A DNA stretch of 64,000 bases from Cellulomonas sp. JH27-2 (GCF_014837175.1 NZ_JACYFR010000001.1:248001-312000), one strand, 5' to 3'; shown: positions 39,412 to 48,532, counted from the first letter of the stretch. Notes: generated by a model not told the origin, from the letters alone. A program made the numbers and translations.

Positions 39412-41111
39412 GCACCCCCGTGGTCCAGATCAACAACCTGGCCGTCACCTTCGACACCGACGCCGGCCCCGTCCGCGCCGTCCGCGGCGTGAGCCTGCAG
39501 GTCGAGTCGGGGCAGGTCCTGGCGGTCGTCGGCGAGTCCGGCTCGGGCAAGACCGTCACCGCGCGGAGCATCCTGGGGCTGCTGCCCCAGACCGCGCGCA
39601 CGACGGGCGCCGTGCTGCTCTCGCGCCCCGACGGCACCGGGACCCACGACGTCACGATGCTGCGCGGCAGCGCCCTGCGCGAGGTCCGGGGACGCGACGC
39701 CGCGATGGTGTTCCAGGAGCCCACGAGCGTCCTGAACCCGGTGTACCCGGTCGGTTGGCAGATCGCCGAGGGCCTGCGCGCCCACGGGGGCCTGAGCCGG
39801 GCACAGGCCCGCGAACGCGCGATCGACGTGCTGCAGCGCGTCGGCATCCCGGACCCGGAGCACCGCGTCGACCACTACCCGCACCAGTTCTCCGGCGGGC
39901 AGAAGCAGCGCATCGTCATCGCGCAGGCGCTCGCGCTCAACCCGGGCCTGATCATCGCCGACGAGCCGACGACCGCCCTCGACGTCACCGTGCAGGCCGA
40001 GATCCTCGACCTGCTGCGCCGCCTGCCGGCCGAGTTCGGGACCGCCGTCGTGCTGATCACGCACAACATGGGCGTCGTCGCGGACCTCGCCGACCGGGTG
40101 GCGGTGATGCTCGACGGCGAGATCGTCGAGCAGGCCGACGCCCGCACGCTGTTCGCGTCGCCGCAGCACGAGTACACGCGGGCGCTGCTGGCCGCCGTGC
40201 CGCGCGTCGGGGGCGCGCGGCTGCGCACGGCGGCCGCCACCGAAGAGACGCCCGAGGCCGACGAGCCGGCCGTGGCCGCCGACACCGCTCCCGTCGTCGT
40301 CGCCCGCGACCTGCGCATCGTCTACCCGGGCCGGCTCCGCTCTCCCGGGTTCACGGCCGTCGACGGCGTCGACCTGCAGATCCGGCCCGGCGAGGTCGTC
40401 GGGCTCGTCGGCGAGTCGGGGTCCGGCAAGACGACCATCGGACGCGCCATCGCGGGCCTCACCGCCGTCAGCGAGGGCTCGCTCGAGGTGCTGGGCATGG
40501 AGATGAACGGCGTCCGCGAGCGCCGGTTCCGGCCGCTGCGCAAACGGATCGGGTTCGTGTTCCAGGACCCGGCCACGAGCTTCAACCCGCTGCTGACCAT
40601 CGCGCAGTGCGTCGCCGAGCCGCTGGTGGTGCACGGGGTCGCGTCGTCGCCCCAGGCCGCGCGGGCCAAGGTCGACGAGCTGCTCGAGGCCGTCCAGCTG
40701 CCGCGTGCGTTCGGCGACCGGTTCCCGCACGAGCTCTCGGGCGGGCAGCGTCAGCGGGCGTCGTTGGCCCGGGCGCTGGCGCTCGACCCGGAGCTGCTGA
40801 TCGCCGACGAGCCGACCTCCGCCCTCGACGTCTCCGTGCAGGCGCGCGTGCTGGACCTGTTCGCCCGGCTGCAGGCCGAGCTCGGCTTCGCGTGCCTGTT
40901 CATCAGCCACGACCTGGCCGTCGTCGACCTGCTCGCGGACCGGATCGTGGTCCTGCACCGCGGCAAGGTCGTCGAGGAGGGCACGGGTGACCAGGTGCTG
41001 GGTGCGCCCGAGCACCCGTACACCCAGCGGCTGCTCGCGTCCCTGCCCGTGCCGGACCCGGTGGAGCAGGCGGAGCGTCGCCGGCAGTGGGAGGAGCTGC
41101 GCGAGGCGTGA
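39408..41111 (+). CDS. Fused double ATPase of the peptide ABC transporter (DppD-DppF fusion)
   Basis: A 567-residue protein with two complete ABC cassettes. The first (about 1-260) has Walker A GESGSGKT, signature FSGGQKQR and Walker B LIIADEPTTALD. The second (about 295-567) has GESGSGKT, LSGGQRQR and LLIADEPTSALD. Both end with the OppD-type tail (HEYTRALLAAVPR and HPYTQRLLASLP). Fusion of the usually separate D and F subunits is frequent in actinobacteria. Both sites look catalytically competent. It is the last gene of the operon, coupled by ATGA overlap. Confidence 0.94.
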   Translation: MSTPVVQINNLAVTFDTDAGPVRAVRGVSLQVESGQVLAVVGESGSGKTVTARSILGLLPQTARTTGAVLLSRPDGTGTHDVTMLRGSALREVRGRDAAMVFQEPTSVLNPVYPVGWQIAEGLRAHGGLSRAQARERAIDVLQRVGIPDPEHRVDHYPHQFSGGQKQRIVIAQALALNPGLIIADEPTTALDVTVQAEILDLLRRLPAEFGTAVVLITHNMGVVADLADRVAVMLDGEIVEQADARTLFASPQHEYTRALLAAVPRVGGARLRTAAATEETPEADEPAVAADTAPVVVARDLRIVYPGRLRSPGFTAVDGVDLQIRPGEVVGLVGESGSGKTTIGRAIAGLTAVSEGSLEVLGMEMNGVRERRFRPLRKRIGFVFQDPATSFNPLLTIAQCVAEPLVVHGVASSPQAARAKVDELLEAVQLPRAFGDRFPHELSGGQRQRASLARALALDPELLIADEPTSALDVSVQARVLDLFARLQAELGFACLFISHDLAVVDLLADRIVVLHRGKVVEEGTGDQVLGAPEHPYTQRLLASLPVPDPVEQAERRRQWEELREA

Positions 41112-41132
41112 TCCGCCCGGACGTGCGGGCCG

Positions 41133-41762
41133 TCAGGCCTGCACGTCGGGGCGCTCGCCCGTGGCCAGCGGCAGGACCAGGTGCTCGATGACGCGCTCGG
41201 TGTACTCGGCACTGACCTTCTTGCCGGCGACGACCTTCCGGTAGGCGATCATCGCCGGGGCGATGGTGGCGACCATCTCCAGGTCGATGCCGGGCAGGAG
41301 CTCCCCGCGCTCCTGGGCGCGCTCCAGGAGCGCGTACATGAGCGCCATGCGGGCGGTGACGAACTGCTCGTGGAAGAGCTTGCCGACCTGCGGGTCGCTC
41401 TGGGCCGCAGCGTGCAGGCCGGACATGAGCGCGTCGTTGCGACCTGAGTCCTGGATGCCCCGCAGCGACATGAGGTCACCGCGCAGCGAGCCGGTGTCGG
41501 GAACGTCGTCGATGGTCAGGATCATGCCGCGGCCGCAGACGACCGCGTCGACCGTGAGCTCGACCTTCGAGGGCCAGCGCCGGTAGACGGTCGCCTTGCC
41601 CGTCCCGGCGCGCTCCGCGACGGCGTCCATCGTCATGCCCTCGTAGCCGCGCTCCGCGATGAGCTGCCGCGTCGCGGTCATGATCACGTCGTCCTTGGAC
41701 TCGTCGCGCCGACGCCCGGGGCGACGGGGAATCTCGACGACGTCCTCGTCGTTGCCAAGCAT
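41133..41762 (-). CDS. TetR-family repressor
   Basis: A 209-residue regulator. The N-terminal helix-turn-helix (about 25-65) reads VIMTATRQLIAERGYEGMTM, then DAVAERAGTGKATVYRRWPSK, the canonical TetR pattern. The C-terminal ligand domain resembles TetR_C_16-type sequences, with GLHAAAQSDPQVGKLFHEQF. Divergent from an MFS drug exporter with a 99-bp gap holding a palindrome, so it probably represses that exporter and its own gene and is released by an exported compound. ATG 41762 lies just inside the shared control region. Confidence 0.9.
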   Translation of the reverse strand: MLGNDEDVVEIPRRPGRRRDESKDDVIMTATRQLIAERGYEGMTMDAVAERAGTGKATVYRRWPSKVELTVDAVVCGRGMILTIDDVPDTGSLRGDLMSLRGIQDSGRNDALMSGLHAAAQSDPQVGKLFHEQFVTARMALMYALLERAQERGELLPGIDLEMVATIAPAMIAYRKVVAGKKVSAEYTERVIEHLVLPLATGERPDVQA

Positions 41763-41829
41763 CAGGTGCCTCCGTCCGTGTCTCGTGCTGATGATCTCAC
41801 GATACGCCAATCGAGACTGGGGGGTTTCG

Positions 41830-41843
41830 GAACTCGCTAGTTC
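41830..41843. promoter_or_regulatory. Candidate TetR operator
   Basis: GAACT-cgct-AGTTC, with perfect 5-base arms, lies between the divergent tetR and MFS genes and just upstream of a possible -10 box (TATTAG, 41846-41851) for the exporter. Confidence 0.5.
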
Positions 41844-41861
41844 TGTATTAGGCTCTCGGTC

Positions 41862-43361
41862 ATGCCCACCTCCCCCACACCCGACAGCCGCCGGCGCTGG
41901 TACGTCCTCGCGACGGTCGCGCTCGCGCAGCTGATGGTGGTGCTCGACGGCACCATCGTGAACATCGCCCTCCCCTCGGCCCAGGCCGACCTCGGGTTCT
42001 CCGACAACGACCGCCAGTGGGTCGTCACCGCCTACGCCCTCGCCTTCGGCTCGCTGCTCCTGCTCGGCGGCCGCCTGTCCGACATGTTCGGCCGCCGCCG
42101 CATGTTCCTCATCGGCCTCGTCGGCTTCGCCGCAGCCTCCGCGCTGGGCGGCGCCGCGCAGTCGTTCGGCATGCTCGTCGGCGCCCGCGCCCTGCAGGGT
42201 GCGTTCGGCGCCGCGCTCGCCCCCGCCGCACTGTCGGTGCTCGCGACGACGTTCACCATCCCCAAGGAGCGCGCCCGCGCGTTCGGCGTCTTCGGCGCCA
42301 TCGCCGGCATGGGCGGTGCCATCGGCCTGCTGCTCGGCGGCTACCTCACCGAGCACCTCGACTGGCGCTGGAACCTCTACGTCAACGTCGTGATCGCCGT
42401 CTTCGCGTTCATCGCAGCCTCCGCCCTGCTGCCGCGCGTGCACGAGCGCGGGCACCACACCCTGCAGGTCGGCGACGTGCTCCTCGGCTCCGCCGGTCTG
42501 TTCGCCCTCGTCTACGGTTTCTCGCAGGCCGAGCCCAAGGGCTGGGACTCCCCCTGGGTCTGGGGCTCGCTCGTCGCGAGCGTGGCCCTGCTCGCCGCCT
42601 TCGTCGTCCGCCAGAAGCGCGCCGAGTACCCGGTCCTGCCGCTGGCCGTGATCCTCGACCGCGACCGCGGCGCGTCCTACCTGTCCATCCTGGTCGCAGG
42701 TTCGGGCATGTTCGGCGCGTTCCTGTTCGTCACCTACTACCTGCAGCAGACGCTCCAGTTCACGCCCATGCAGACCGGCACCGCCTTCCTGCCGATGGTC
42801 CTGTCGATCATCATCACCGCGCAGATCCAGACCAACCTGCTTGTCCCGCGCTTCGGGCCCAAGGTCCTCGTGCCGATCGGCATGACCCTGGCCGGGCTCG
42901 GCATGGTCTGGTTCACCACGCTCGAGCTGGACAGCAGCTACCTGCACGTCCTGCCCGGGCTGATCGCCATGGGTGTCGGGATGGGCTCGATCATGCCCGC
43001 CTCCTTCCAGCTCGCCACGCTCGGCATCCCGCCGCGCCAGGCCGGGGCCGCGTCCGCGATGGTCTCGACGAGCCAGCAGGTGGGCGGCGCCATCGGCACC
43101 GCGGTGCTCAACACGCTGGCCGCCACGGCTGCGACCACCTACGTCACGGTCCACCAGCCGACGACGCAGAAGGTCCTGGCCGACGCGTCCATGCACGCCT
43201 ACTCGACCGCCTACACGTGGTCGGCCGGCATCTTCGCCGTCGGCGTGGTGCTCAGCGCGACGCTGTTCCGCACCCGCGCCGACCGCATCGCCCGCCTGGA
43301 GGCGGCGAAGATCCCGGACGACGTGGACTCGCTGGACACCGCCCCGGCCGTGGCCCACTGA
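41862..43361 (+). CDS. MFS drug exporter, DHA2 (EmrB/QacA) family
   Basis: A 499-residue transporter with 14 predicted helices. The DHA2 motif VVLDGTIVNIALPSAQADLG in helix 1 is present, as are motif A (GRLSDMFGRRRMFLIG) and motif C-like GAIAGMGGAIGLLLGGYL. It exports drugs or dyes using the proton gradient; the substrate is unknown. Regulated presumably by the adjacent TetR protein. It ends before a very long hairpin. Confidence 0.93.
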   Translation: MPTSPTPDSRRRWYVLATVALAQLMVVLDGTIVNIALPSAQADLGFSDNDRQWVVTAYALAFGSLLLLGGRLSDMFGRRRMFLIGLVGFAAASALGGAAQSFGMLVGARALQGAFGAALAPAALSVLATTFTIPKERARAFGVFGAIAGMGGAIGLLLGGYLTEHLDWRWNLYVNVVIAVFAFIAASALLPRVHERGHHTLQVGDVLLGSAGLFALVYGFSQAEPKGWDSPWVWGSLVASVALLAAFVVRQKRAEYPVLPLAVILDRDRGASYLSILVAGSGMFGAFLFVTYYLQQTLQFTPMQTGTAFLPMVLSIIITAQIQTNLLVPRFGPKVLVPIGMTLAGLGMVWFTTLELDSSYLHVLPGLIAMGVGMGSIMPASFQLATLGIPPRQAGAASAMVSTSQQVGGAIGTAVLNTLAATAATTYVTVHQPTTQKVLADASMHAYSTAYTWSAGIFAVGVVLSATLFRTRADRIARLEAAKIPDDVDSLDTAPAVAH

Positions 43362-43382
43362 CCCCAGCCCGCCGGTCACGCG

Positions 43383-43450
43383 ACGACTCGCGGGTTCCTC
43401 GTCGGCTCGCGGCTTTCAACCCGCGCTTCGACGAGGAACCCGCGAGTCGT
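43383..43450. terminator. Very long inverted repeat between convergent genes
   Basis: Two perfect 22-base arms (43383-43404 and 43429-43450) enclose 24 bases, within which CGCGG (43408-43412) and CCGCG (43421-43425) can pair. It sits between the MFS stop and the stop of the LLM oxidoreductase, so it can end both transcripts. The arms are longer than any other hairpin in the window. Confidence 0.75.
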
Positions 43451-43455
43451 GCAGA

Positions 43456-44376
43456 TCAGGTGGGGCGCGGGGTGGGCTCCAGCGCCTGCAGAGCAGGCAG
43501 TCGGCCGGCCAGGGCCTCCAGCGTGGCCCGCTCGCCCGCGTAGATGCCCTCGGTGCGTGGCCAGTGGACGACGACGTCGGTGAAGCCCAAGCCCGCCGCG
43601 CGCTCGATCCCCTCGACCGCCAGGTCGAGCGACGTCAGAGAGTAGATCGGCGCGCCGTCCAGGCTGAGGTACCGACGCAGGGGCACGTCGCTGCCAGCAC
43701 TCGCCTCGACGGCGTCCATCCTGGCGGCCTCGTCGGCGAGGTCCGTCCACCACTTCTCCTGGGCCGCCACGGGGTCGTCGGTCTGCACCTCGGGGCCGAA
43801 CTGCGGACCGAACGTGATCCACCCGTCGCCGAACCGGGCCGCGAGGGCCATCGCCCGCGGTCCCGACGCAGCCACCGCGAACGGCGGCCGACGATCCGGC
43901 ACCGGGATCATCCGCGCGCCGTACGCGTCGTAGTAGTCGCCGACGTGCTCGGTCACGGGCTGGGTCAGGAGCCGGTCCAGCAGCGCGACGAACTCCTCGA
44001 ACCGGCGGGTCCGCTGCGCTCGCGTGGGCGGCGCCGCCAGCACACCCGCGTCGAACCCCTCCCCGCCGGAGCCGAGGCCCAGGATGAAGCGCCCGCCCGA
44101 GATGTCGTCGAGGCCCAGCACGTCCTTGCCGAACGGCACCGGGTGGCGGAAGTTGGGCGACGCGACGAACGTGCCGAGCCCGATCCGCTCGGTGACCGCG
44201 GCCGCCGCCGCGAGCAGCGGGACGGTCGCGAACCACGGCTGGTCCACGAGCGTGCGCCAGGCCAGGTGGTCGTAGGTCCACGCGTGGTCGAAGCCCCAGT
44301 CCTCGGCCTGGCGCCAGCTGTCGCGCGCCACGGCCCACCGGTCCTGCGGCAGCAGCACGATCCCGATCTTCACCAT
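43456..44376 (-). CDS. LLM-class (F420-dependent type) oxidoreductase
   Basis: A 306-residue luciferase-like TIM barrel: MVKIGIVLLPQDRW, AEDWGFDHAWTYDHLAW, ERIGLGTFVASPNFRHPV and the ISGGRFILGLGSGGEGFDA loop that binds the flavin phosphate in F420/FMN members. The group of TIGR03620-like proteins from actinobacteria mostly uses coenzyme F420. The substrate is unknown. The gene starts 10 bp after the end of the cation exporter, as part of a minus-strand operon. Confidence 0.88.
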   Translation of the reverse strand: MVKIGIVLLPQDRWAVARDSWRQAEDWGFDHAWTYDHLAWRTLVDQPWFATVPLLAAAAAVTERIGLGTFVASPNFRHPVPFGKDVLGLDDISGGRFILGLGSGGEGFDAGVLAAPPTRAQRTRRFEEFVALLDRLLTQPVTEHVGDYYDAYGARMIPVPDRRPPFAVAASGPRAMALAARFGDGWITFGPQFGPEVQTDDPVAAQEKWWTDLADEAARMDAVEASAGSDVPLRRYLSLDGAPIYSLTSLDLAVEGIERAAGLGFTDVVVHWPRTEGIYAGERATLEALAGRLPALQALEPTPRPT

Positions 44377-44386
44377 GTGCGTCTCC

Positions 44387-45316
44387 TCACGCGTGCGTGT
44401 GCGCCTCGGCCCCCGTGGACGGGGGCTCGAGCTGGAACGTGCAGTGGTCCACGTCGAAGTGCCCGGCCAGGCAGCCGCGCAGGTCGTCGAGCACGCGTCC
44501 CGCCTCGCCCCGCTCGAGCACCTCGTCGGGCACCTCCACGTGGGCGGACAGGACGGGGACGCCCGACGTGATGGTCCAGGCGTGCAGGTCGTGCACGCCG
44601 ACGACGCCGCGCACCCCGCAGATGTGGGCGCGGACCGCGGCCAGGTCGACACCGGCAGGTGTCGCCTCGAGGAGGACCGCCGCGACCTGGCGCAGCAGCC
44701 CGACGGCGCGCGGCAGGATCATGACGCCGATGGCGACGGATGCGAGCCCGTCGGCGCGCTCCCAGCCGGTGGTGAGCACGACGACGGCCGCGACGATCAC
44801 CGCCGCCGAGCCGAGCAGGTCGCCCAGCACCTCCAGGTACGCGCCGCGGACGTTGAGCGAGTCGCGCTGGCCCGGCATCAGCAGCACCAGCCCGACGCCG
44901 TTCGCGACCAGCCCGACGCACGCGACCGCGAGCATGAGCCCGCCCTCGACCTCGCCCGGGTGGACGAGCCGGCGGATGCCGCCCGACAGCACCAGGACAC
45001 CGACGACGGCGATGAGCAGCCCGTTGACCAGTGCGGCGAGCATCTCGGCGCGCTGCCAGCCGAAGGTCCTCGTCTCGGTCGCCGGCTTGGCCGCGAGCGC
45101 CGTCGCCCCCAGCGCCAGGGCCACGCCCGCCGCGTCGGTCAGCATGTGCCCGGCGTCGGCCACCAGGGCGAAGGACCCGGACACCACGCCGCCGACGACC
45201 TCGACGACCAGCACGCTCAGCGTCAGCGTCAGCACCGCGACGAGCCGCCCGCGGTGCGCGTGCGCCGCGGTGACGTGGTCGTGGGAGTGGCCGTGGCCGC
45301 CGTGGGAGTGGCCCAT
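44387..45316 (-). CDS. Cation diffusion facilitator (zinc/cadmium-type exporter)
   Basis: A 309-residue transporter of the CzcD type. A His-rich N-terminus (GHSHGGHGHSHDH) likely binds metal. Six membrane helices carry the transport-site DAGHMLTDA (Asp...Asp). In helix 5 the usual HxxxD reads EVLGD, so one His ligand is Glu here, a change I recall in other actinobacterial members. The C-terminal cytoplasmic domain ends with a His-containing tail (AEAHTHA). ATG 45316 overlaps the stop of the metallopeptidase gene. Confidence 0.9.
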   Translation of the reverse strand: MGHSHGGHGHSHDHVTAAHAHRGRLVAVLTLTLSVLVVEVVGGVVSGSFALVADAGHMLTDAAGVALALGATALAAKPATETRTFGWQRAEMLAALVNGLLIAVVGVLVLSGGIRRLVHPGEVEGGLMLAVACVGLVANGVGLVLLMPGQRDSLNVRGAYLEVLGDLLGSAAVIVAAVVVLTTGWERADGLASVAIGVMILPRAVGLLRQVAAVLLEATPAGVDLAAVRAHICGVRGVVGVHDLHAWTITSGVPVLSAHVEVPDEVLERGEAGRVLDDLRGCLAGHFDVDHCTFQLEPPSTGAEAHTHA

Positions 45317-45660
45317 CAGCCCCACCCCAGCTCGTGCAGGCGGTCGTCGTCGATCCCGAAGTGGTGCGCGATCTCGTGCACCACGGTGATCGCGACCTCC
45401 TCGACGACGTCGTCGCGTTCGTCACAGATGGCCAGCGTGGGCAGCCGGTAGATCGTGATGCGGTCCGGCAGCGACCCGGCGGCGTAGAACGAGGTCCGCT
45501 CCGTCAGAGGGATGCCCTCGTACAGGCCCAGCAGCTCGGGGTCGTCGGGCGGCGCCTGGTCCTCGACGAGCACGACGACGTTGTCCATGACGCGCGCCAG
45601 CTCCGGGGGGATCTGGTCGAGCGCGTCACGGACGGCCTCCTCGAACTCGTCGCGAGCCAT
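45316..45660 (-). CDS. Small zinc metallopeptidase (PF06262 type)
   Basis: A 114-residue protein. The metzincin-like motif VVHEIAHHFGIDDDRLHELGW gives the HExxH ligands and a third His/Asp site. The preceding MDNVVVLVEDQ, then LGLYEGIPL and ITIYRLP, are the pattern of this actinobacterial family. The substrate is unknown. ATG 45660 follows GGAGG by about ten bases; a longer start at 45753 is less likely. The first gene of the operon with the cation exporter and LLM oxidoreductase. Confidence 0.85.
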   Translation of the reverse strand: MARDEFEEAVRDALDQIPPELARVMDNVVVLVEDQAPPDDPELLGLYEGIPLTERTSFYAAGSLPDRITIYRLPTLAICDERDDVVEEVAITVVHEIAHHFGIDDDRLHELGWG

Positions 45661-45794
45661 CTCGAACACGCCTCCATCCTGCCTGCTCACGGCCTCGACC
45701 GAGCGCCCGACGAGGCCGACTTTGGAGATCCGGCGATAGACCCGTATGCTCATCTCCGGTCTTCCGGCGCCTCGACGTCAGGGGCGGGACACCC

Positions 45795-45867
45795 GCCCTC
45801 ATCGTCTAGCGGCCTAGGACCCCGCCCTTTCACGGCGGTAGCACGGGTTCGAATCCCGTTGGGGGTA
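45795..45867 (+). tRNA. tRNA-Glu (UUC)
   Basis: A 73-base cloverleaf: acceptor GCCCTCA/TGGGGGT, D-loop with AGCGGCCTAGGA, anticodon loop CTTTCAC, so anticodon TTC, T-arm ACGGG-TTCGAAT-CCCGT, discriminator A. CCA is not encoded. Confidence 0.95.
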
Positions 45868-45931
45868 CGAGCAGGAAACGCAGTAACGGCAACACAGCAA
45901 GATGCAGTACGGTCTCGCATGCAACACACGA

Positions 45932-46005
45932 GGCCCCGTAGCGCAGTTGGTTAGCGCGCCGCCCTGTCACGGCGGAGGTCGCGGGTTCAAGTCCCGTCGG
46001 GGTCG
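45932..46005 (+). tRNA. tRNA-Asp (GUC)
   Basis: A 74-base cloverleaf: acceptor GGCCCCG/CGGGGTC, D-arm GCGC...GCGC, anticodon loop CTGTCAC with GTC, T-arm CGGG-region, discriminator G. Confidence 0.95.
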
Positions 46006-46011
46006 CTCGAA

Positions 46012-46041
46012 AGGGCCGGTCTTCGGACCGGCCTTCTCGTT
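46012..46041 (+). terminator. Intrinsic terminator between tRNA-Asp and tRNA-Phe
   Basis: GGCCGGTC-TTCG-GACCGGCC (46014-46033), an 8-bp stem with a stable UUCG loop, then TTCTCGTT. It ends the tRNA-Asp transcript, so tRNA-Phe probably has its own promoter. Confidence 0.8.
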
Positions 46042-46060
46042 CGAGGGCCTGTCCCCTCAC

Positions 46061-46136
46061 GGCTCTGTAGCTCAGTTGGTAGAGCGTTCGACTGAAAATC
46101 GAAAGGTCACCGGATCGACGCCGGTCGGAGCCACCA
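46061..46136 (+). tRNA. tRNA-Phe (GAA)
   Basis: A 76-base cloverleaf with encoded CCA: acceptor GGCTCTG/CGGAGCC, D-arm GCTC...GAGC, anticodon loop CTGAAAA giving GAA, discriminator A. Confidence 0.95.
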
Positions 46137-46142
46137 CCACGC

Positions 46143-46175
46143 AAGCCCCGCACACCACACGGTGTCGCGGGGCTT
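46143..46175 (+). terminator. Intrinsic terminator after tRNA-Phe
   Basis: AAGCCCCGC-ACACC...GGTGT-c-GCGGGGCTT (46143-46175): a stem of about 14 pairs with one bulged base, then a partly T-rich tail. Confidence 0.8.
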
Positions 46176-46252
46176 CGTCGTTCGTCGGCGCCGTGGTCTA
46201 CCTTTTCACCCGGGCCCCGCACCGGGCGGGCCAGGAGAGCGTGAGGCGTGCG

Positions 46253-48532
46253 ATGGCGCAGGACGACGACGGTGGGCTGCTCGCCCCGGGTGAGCCCGTC
46301 GACCTCGACAACTGCGCCCGGGAGCCGATCCACATCCCCGGCAGCATCCAGCCCTGGGGCGTCCTGCTCGCGGTGACCGAGCCGGACCTGGTGGTCCGGC
46401 ACGTCTCGGCCAACGTCGACGAGCTCCTGGGCTCGTCGGTCGAGCAGACGCTGGGCGCCACGCTCGACGACGTCGTCGGCAAGGAGGCGACCGAGCAGCT
46501 GCGCGTCCACCTGCGCGCCTGGGGAGACCTGCGGGCGCGCAACCCGCTGGTGATCGCCGCCCGCACGCGCACCGGCCCGGTCGAGATGGACGCCGTCCTG
46601 CACCGCATCAGGAGCGGTGAGGGCACCCTGCTCGTCGTCGAGCTCGAGGCCTCGCTGGGGCCCCGCCCGTTCTCCTTCCCCAACACGTACCAGGCCGTCC
46701 GCGGAGCCGTGGAGCGGCTCAACCAGGCGCACAGGCTCGAGGACCTGTACGACATCGCGGCTCAGGAGGTCCGGGCGCTGACCGGGTTCGACCGCGTGAT
46801 GGTCTACCGGTTCGACGAGGCCTACAACGGCGAGGTCGTGGCCGAGGCCAAGCGCGCCGACCTCAACTCGTTCTTCGGCCTGCACTACCCGGCCAGCGAC
46901 ATCCCGCCCCAGGCCCGCGCGCTGTACGAGAAGAACTGGATCCGGCTCATCGCCGACGTCCGGTACACCCCGGCGCCCCTGGTGCCGGGCCTCGACGAGC
47001 ACACGGGCCTGCCGCTCGACCTGACGCACTCGGTGCTCCGCAGCGTCTCCCCCATCCACTGCGAGTACCTGGGCAACATGGGCGTCGCCGCGTCGATGTC
47101 GATCTCTCTGCTGCGCGACGGCAAGCTGTGGGGCCTGATCGCGTGCCACCACTACTCCGGTCCGCACAACCCGCCGTACGGCGTGCGCGCCGCCGCCGAG
47201 TTCCTCGGTTCCTCGCTGTCGCTGCGCTTCGTCGCCCGCTCCGAGGAGCGCGCGCTCGAGGACGAGATCGCGACCGCCGCGACCAAGGTGCGGATCCTCA
47301 TCGCGTCGCGGGACAGCGACCACGCGCTGGCGGACACCCTGGCGGGCAACGCGGCGCCGGGCGGCGTGAACGTGCTGGACGTGATCGAGGCCCAGGGCGT
47401 CGTCGTGCGTGCGGACGGCCGGATCTCGACGTCCGGCGACGTCCCCGCCGACGTGCGCCCCCTGCTGGCGTGGGTCGAGCAGGCCGCCGACGACGTCGTC
47501 GCGCGCACCTCCCTGACGACGCAGGAGCCCGAGCTCGCGGCGACGCTCCCGGGAGTCGCGGGTCTGCTCGTCGTCCGCCTCGCCCCCGAGCAGTGCATCG
47601 TCTGGCTGCGGCACGAGGTCGTCCGGTCCGTCGACTGGGGCGGAGACCCGCACAACAAGGCGATCGCCCTGCGTGAGGGCGACTCGGTCCGGCTGAGCCC
47701 GCGCAAGTCGTTCGACCGCTGGAGCGAGGTGGTCAGCGGCACGAGCGCCCCCTGGACCAGGCTCGAGCTGAACGACGGCGACGACCTGCGCAGCCGGCTG
47801 CTCGAGACCCTCCTGCTCCGCACGCGGTGGCAGCTGCGCACCGCGGAGGCCGTGCAGCGCAGCCTCCTCCCGCAGGAGATGCCGGAGGTCGACGGCTGGA
47901 CCGTGCGTGCCCGGTACGAGCCCGCGGCCGGCGGTCAGGTGGGTGGCGACTGGTACGACGCGCTCGAGGTCGGCGACGGGCGGCTCGCCGTGGTCGTCGG
48001 CGACGTCGCGGGCCACGGCCTGGGCGCGGCGGCCGCGATGGGGCAGCTGCGCAACACGCTGCGCGGGTTCCTGCTGCGCGGCGACGGGCCCGACGAGGCG
48101 CTGCGCTGGCTCGACCACGTCACGCGGCAGACGATGCCGTTCGAGATGGCGACGGTCGTCGTCTGCGTGGTCGACACCGCCACGGGGGTCGTGCAGATCT
48201 CCGCCGCCGGCCACCCGCGACCCATGCTCCTGGCCGCCGACGGCGGTGCGCGTCTGCTCGACATGCGCGTCGACCGCCCGCTGGGCGTCGGCTCGGGCGA
48301 GCCGCCACTGACCCGGCTCACGATCGAGCCCGGCGGCGGCCTGGTCCTGTTCAGCGACGGCCTCGTGGACTCGCGCCAGACCGACCTGCGCGCGGGCCTG
48401 CACCGGATCGTCGAGCTGTTCGAGCGCGACGACGTGACCGTCCCGGTCGACATCGACGACGTCATGGCCGCGTGCCGCGACGACGCCTCCGTCGACGACC
48501 TCACGCTGCTGGTGCTCTGCCGCGAGCGGTAG
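46253..48532 (+). CDS. Bacteriophytochrome with SpoIIE/PP2C phosphatase output
   Basis: 759 residues. The N-terminal PAS has the biliverdin Cys21 in DNCAREPIHIPGSIQPWG. The GAF domain (about 150-320) has YPASDIPPQARALY with the conserved Asp and SPIHCEYLGNMGVAASM with the conserved His. ACHHYSGP supplies the second His. The PHY domain ends with the tongue motif SPRKSFDRW (PRxSF). From about 530 a SpoIIE-type phosphatase follows (QRSLLPQEMPEVDGW, GGDWYDALE, GDVAGHGLGAAAAM, LFSDGLVDS, DDASVDDLTLLVL) with the metal Asp residues in place. This suggests a red-light-regulated Ser/Thr phosphatase acting on an anti-sigma-factor antagonist. The IQPHG motif has W for H. ATG 46253 is preferred; GTG 46241 adds four residues. 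Confidence 0.93.
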   Translation: MAQDDDGGLLAPGEPVDLDNCAREPIHIPGSIQPWGVLLAVTEPDLVVRHVSANVDELLGSSVEQTLGATLDDVVGKEATEQLRVHLRAWGDLRARNPLVIAARTRTGPVEMDAVLHRIRSGEGTLLVVELEASLGPRPFSFPNTYQAVRGAVERLNQAHRLEDLYDIAAQEVRALTGFDRVMVYRFDEAYNGEVVAEAKRADLNSFFGLHYPASDIPPQARALYEKNWIRLIADVRYTPAPLVPGLDEHTGLPLDLTHSVLRSVSPIHCEYLGNMGVAASMSISLLRDGKLWGLIACHHYSGPHNPPYGVRAAAEFLGSSLSLRFVARSEERALEDEIATAATKVRILIASRDSDHALADTLAGNAAPGGVNVLDVIEAQGVVVRADGRISTSGDVPADVRPLLAWVEQAADDVVARTSLTTQEPELAATLPGVAGLLVVRLAPEQCIVWLRHEVVRSVDWGGDPHNKAIALREGDSVRLSPRKSFDRWSEVVSGTSAPWTRLELNDGDDLRSRLLETLLLRTRWQLRTAEAVQRSLLPQEMPEVDGWTVRARYEPAAGGQVGGDWYDALEVGDGRLAVVVGDVAGHGLGAAAAMGQLRNTLRGFLLRGDGPDEALRWLDHVTRQTMPFEMATVVVCVVDTATGVVQISAAGHPRPMLLAADGGARLLDMRVDRPLGVGSGEPPLTRLTIEPGGGLVLFSDGLVDSRQTDLRAGLHRIVELFERDDVTVPVDIDDVMAACRDDASVDDLTLLVLCRER

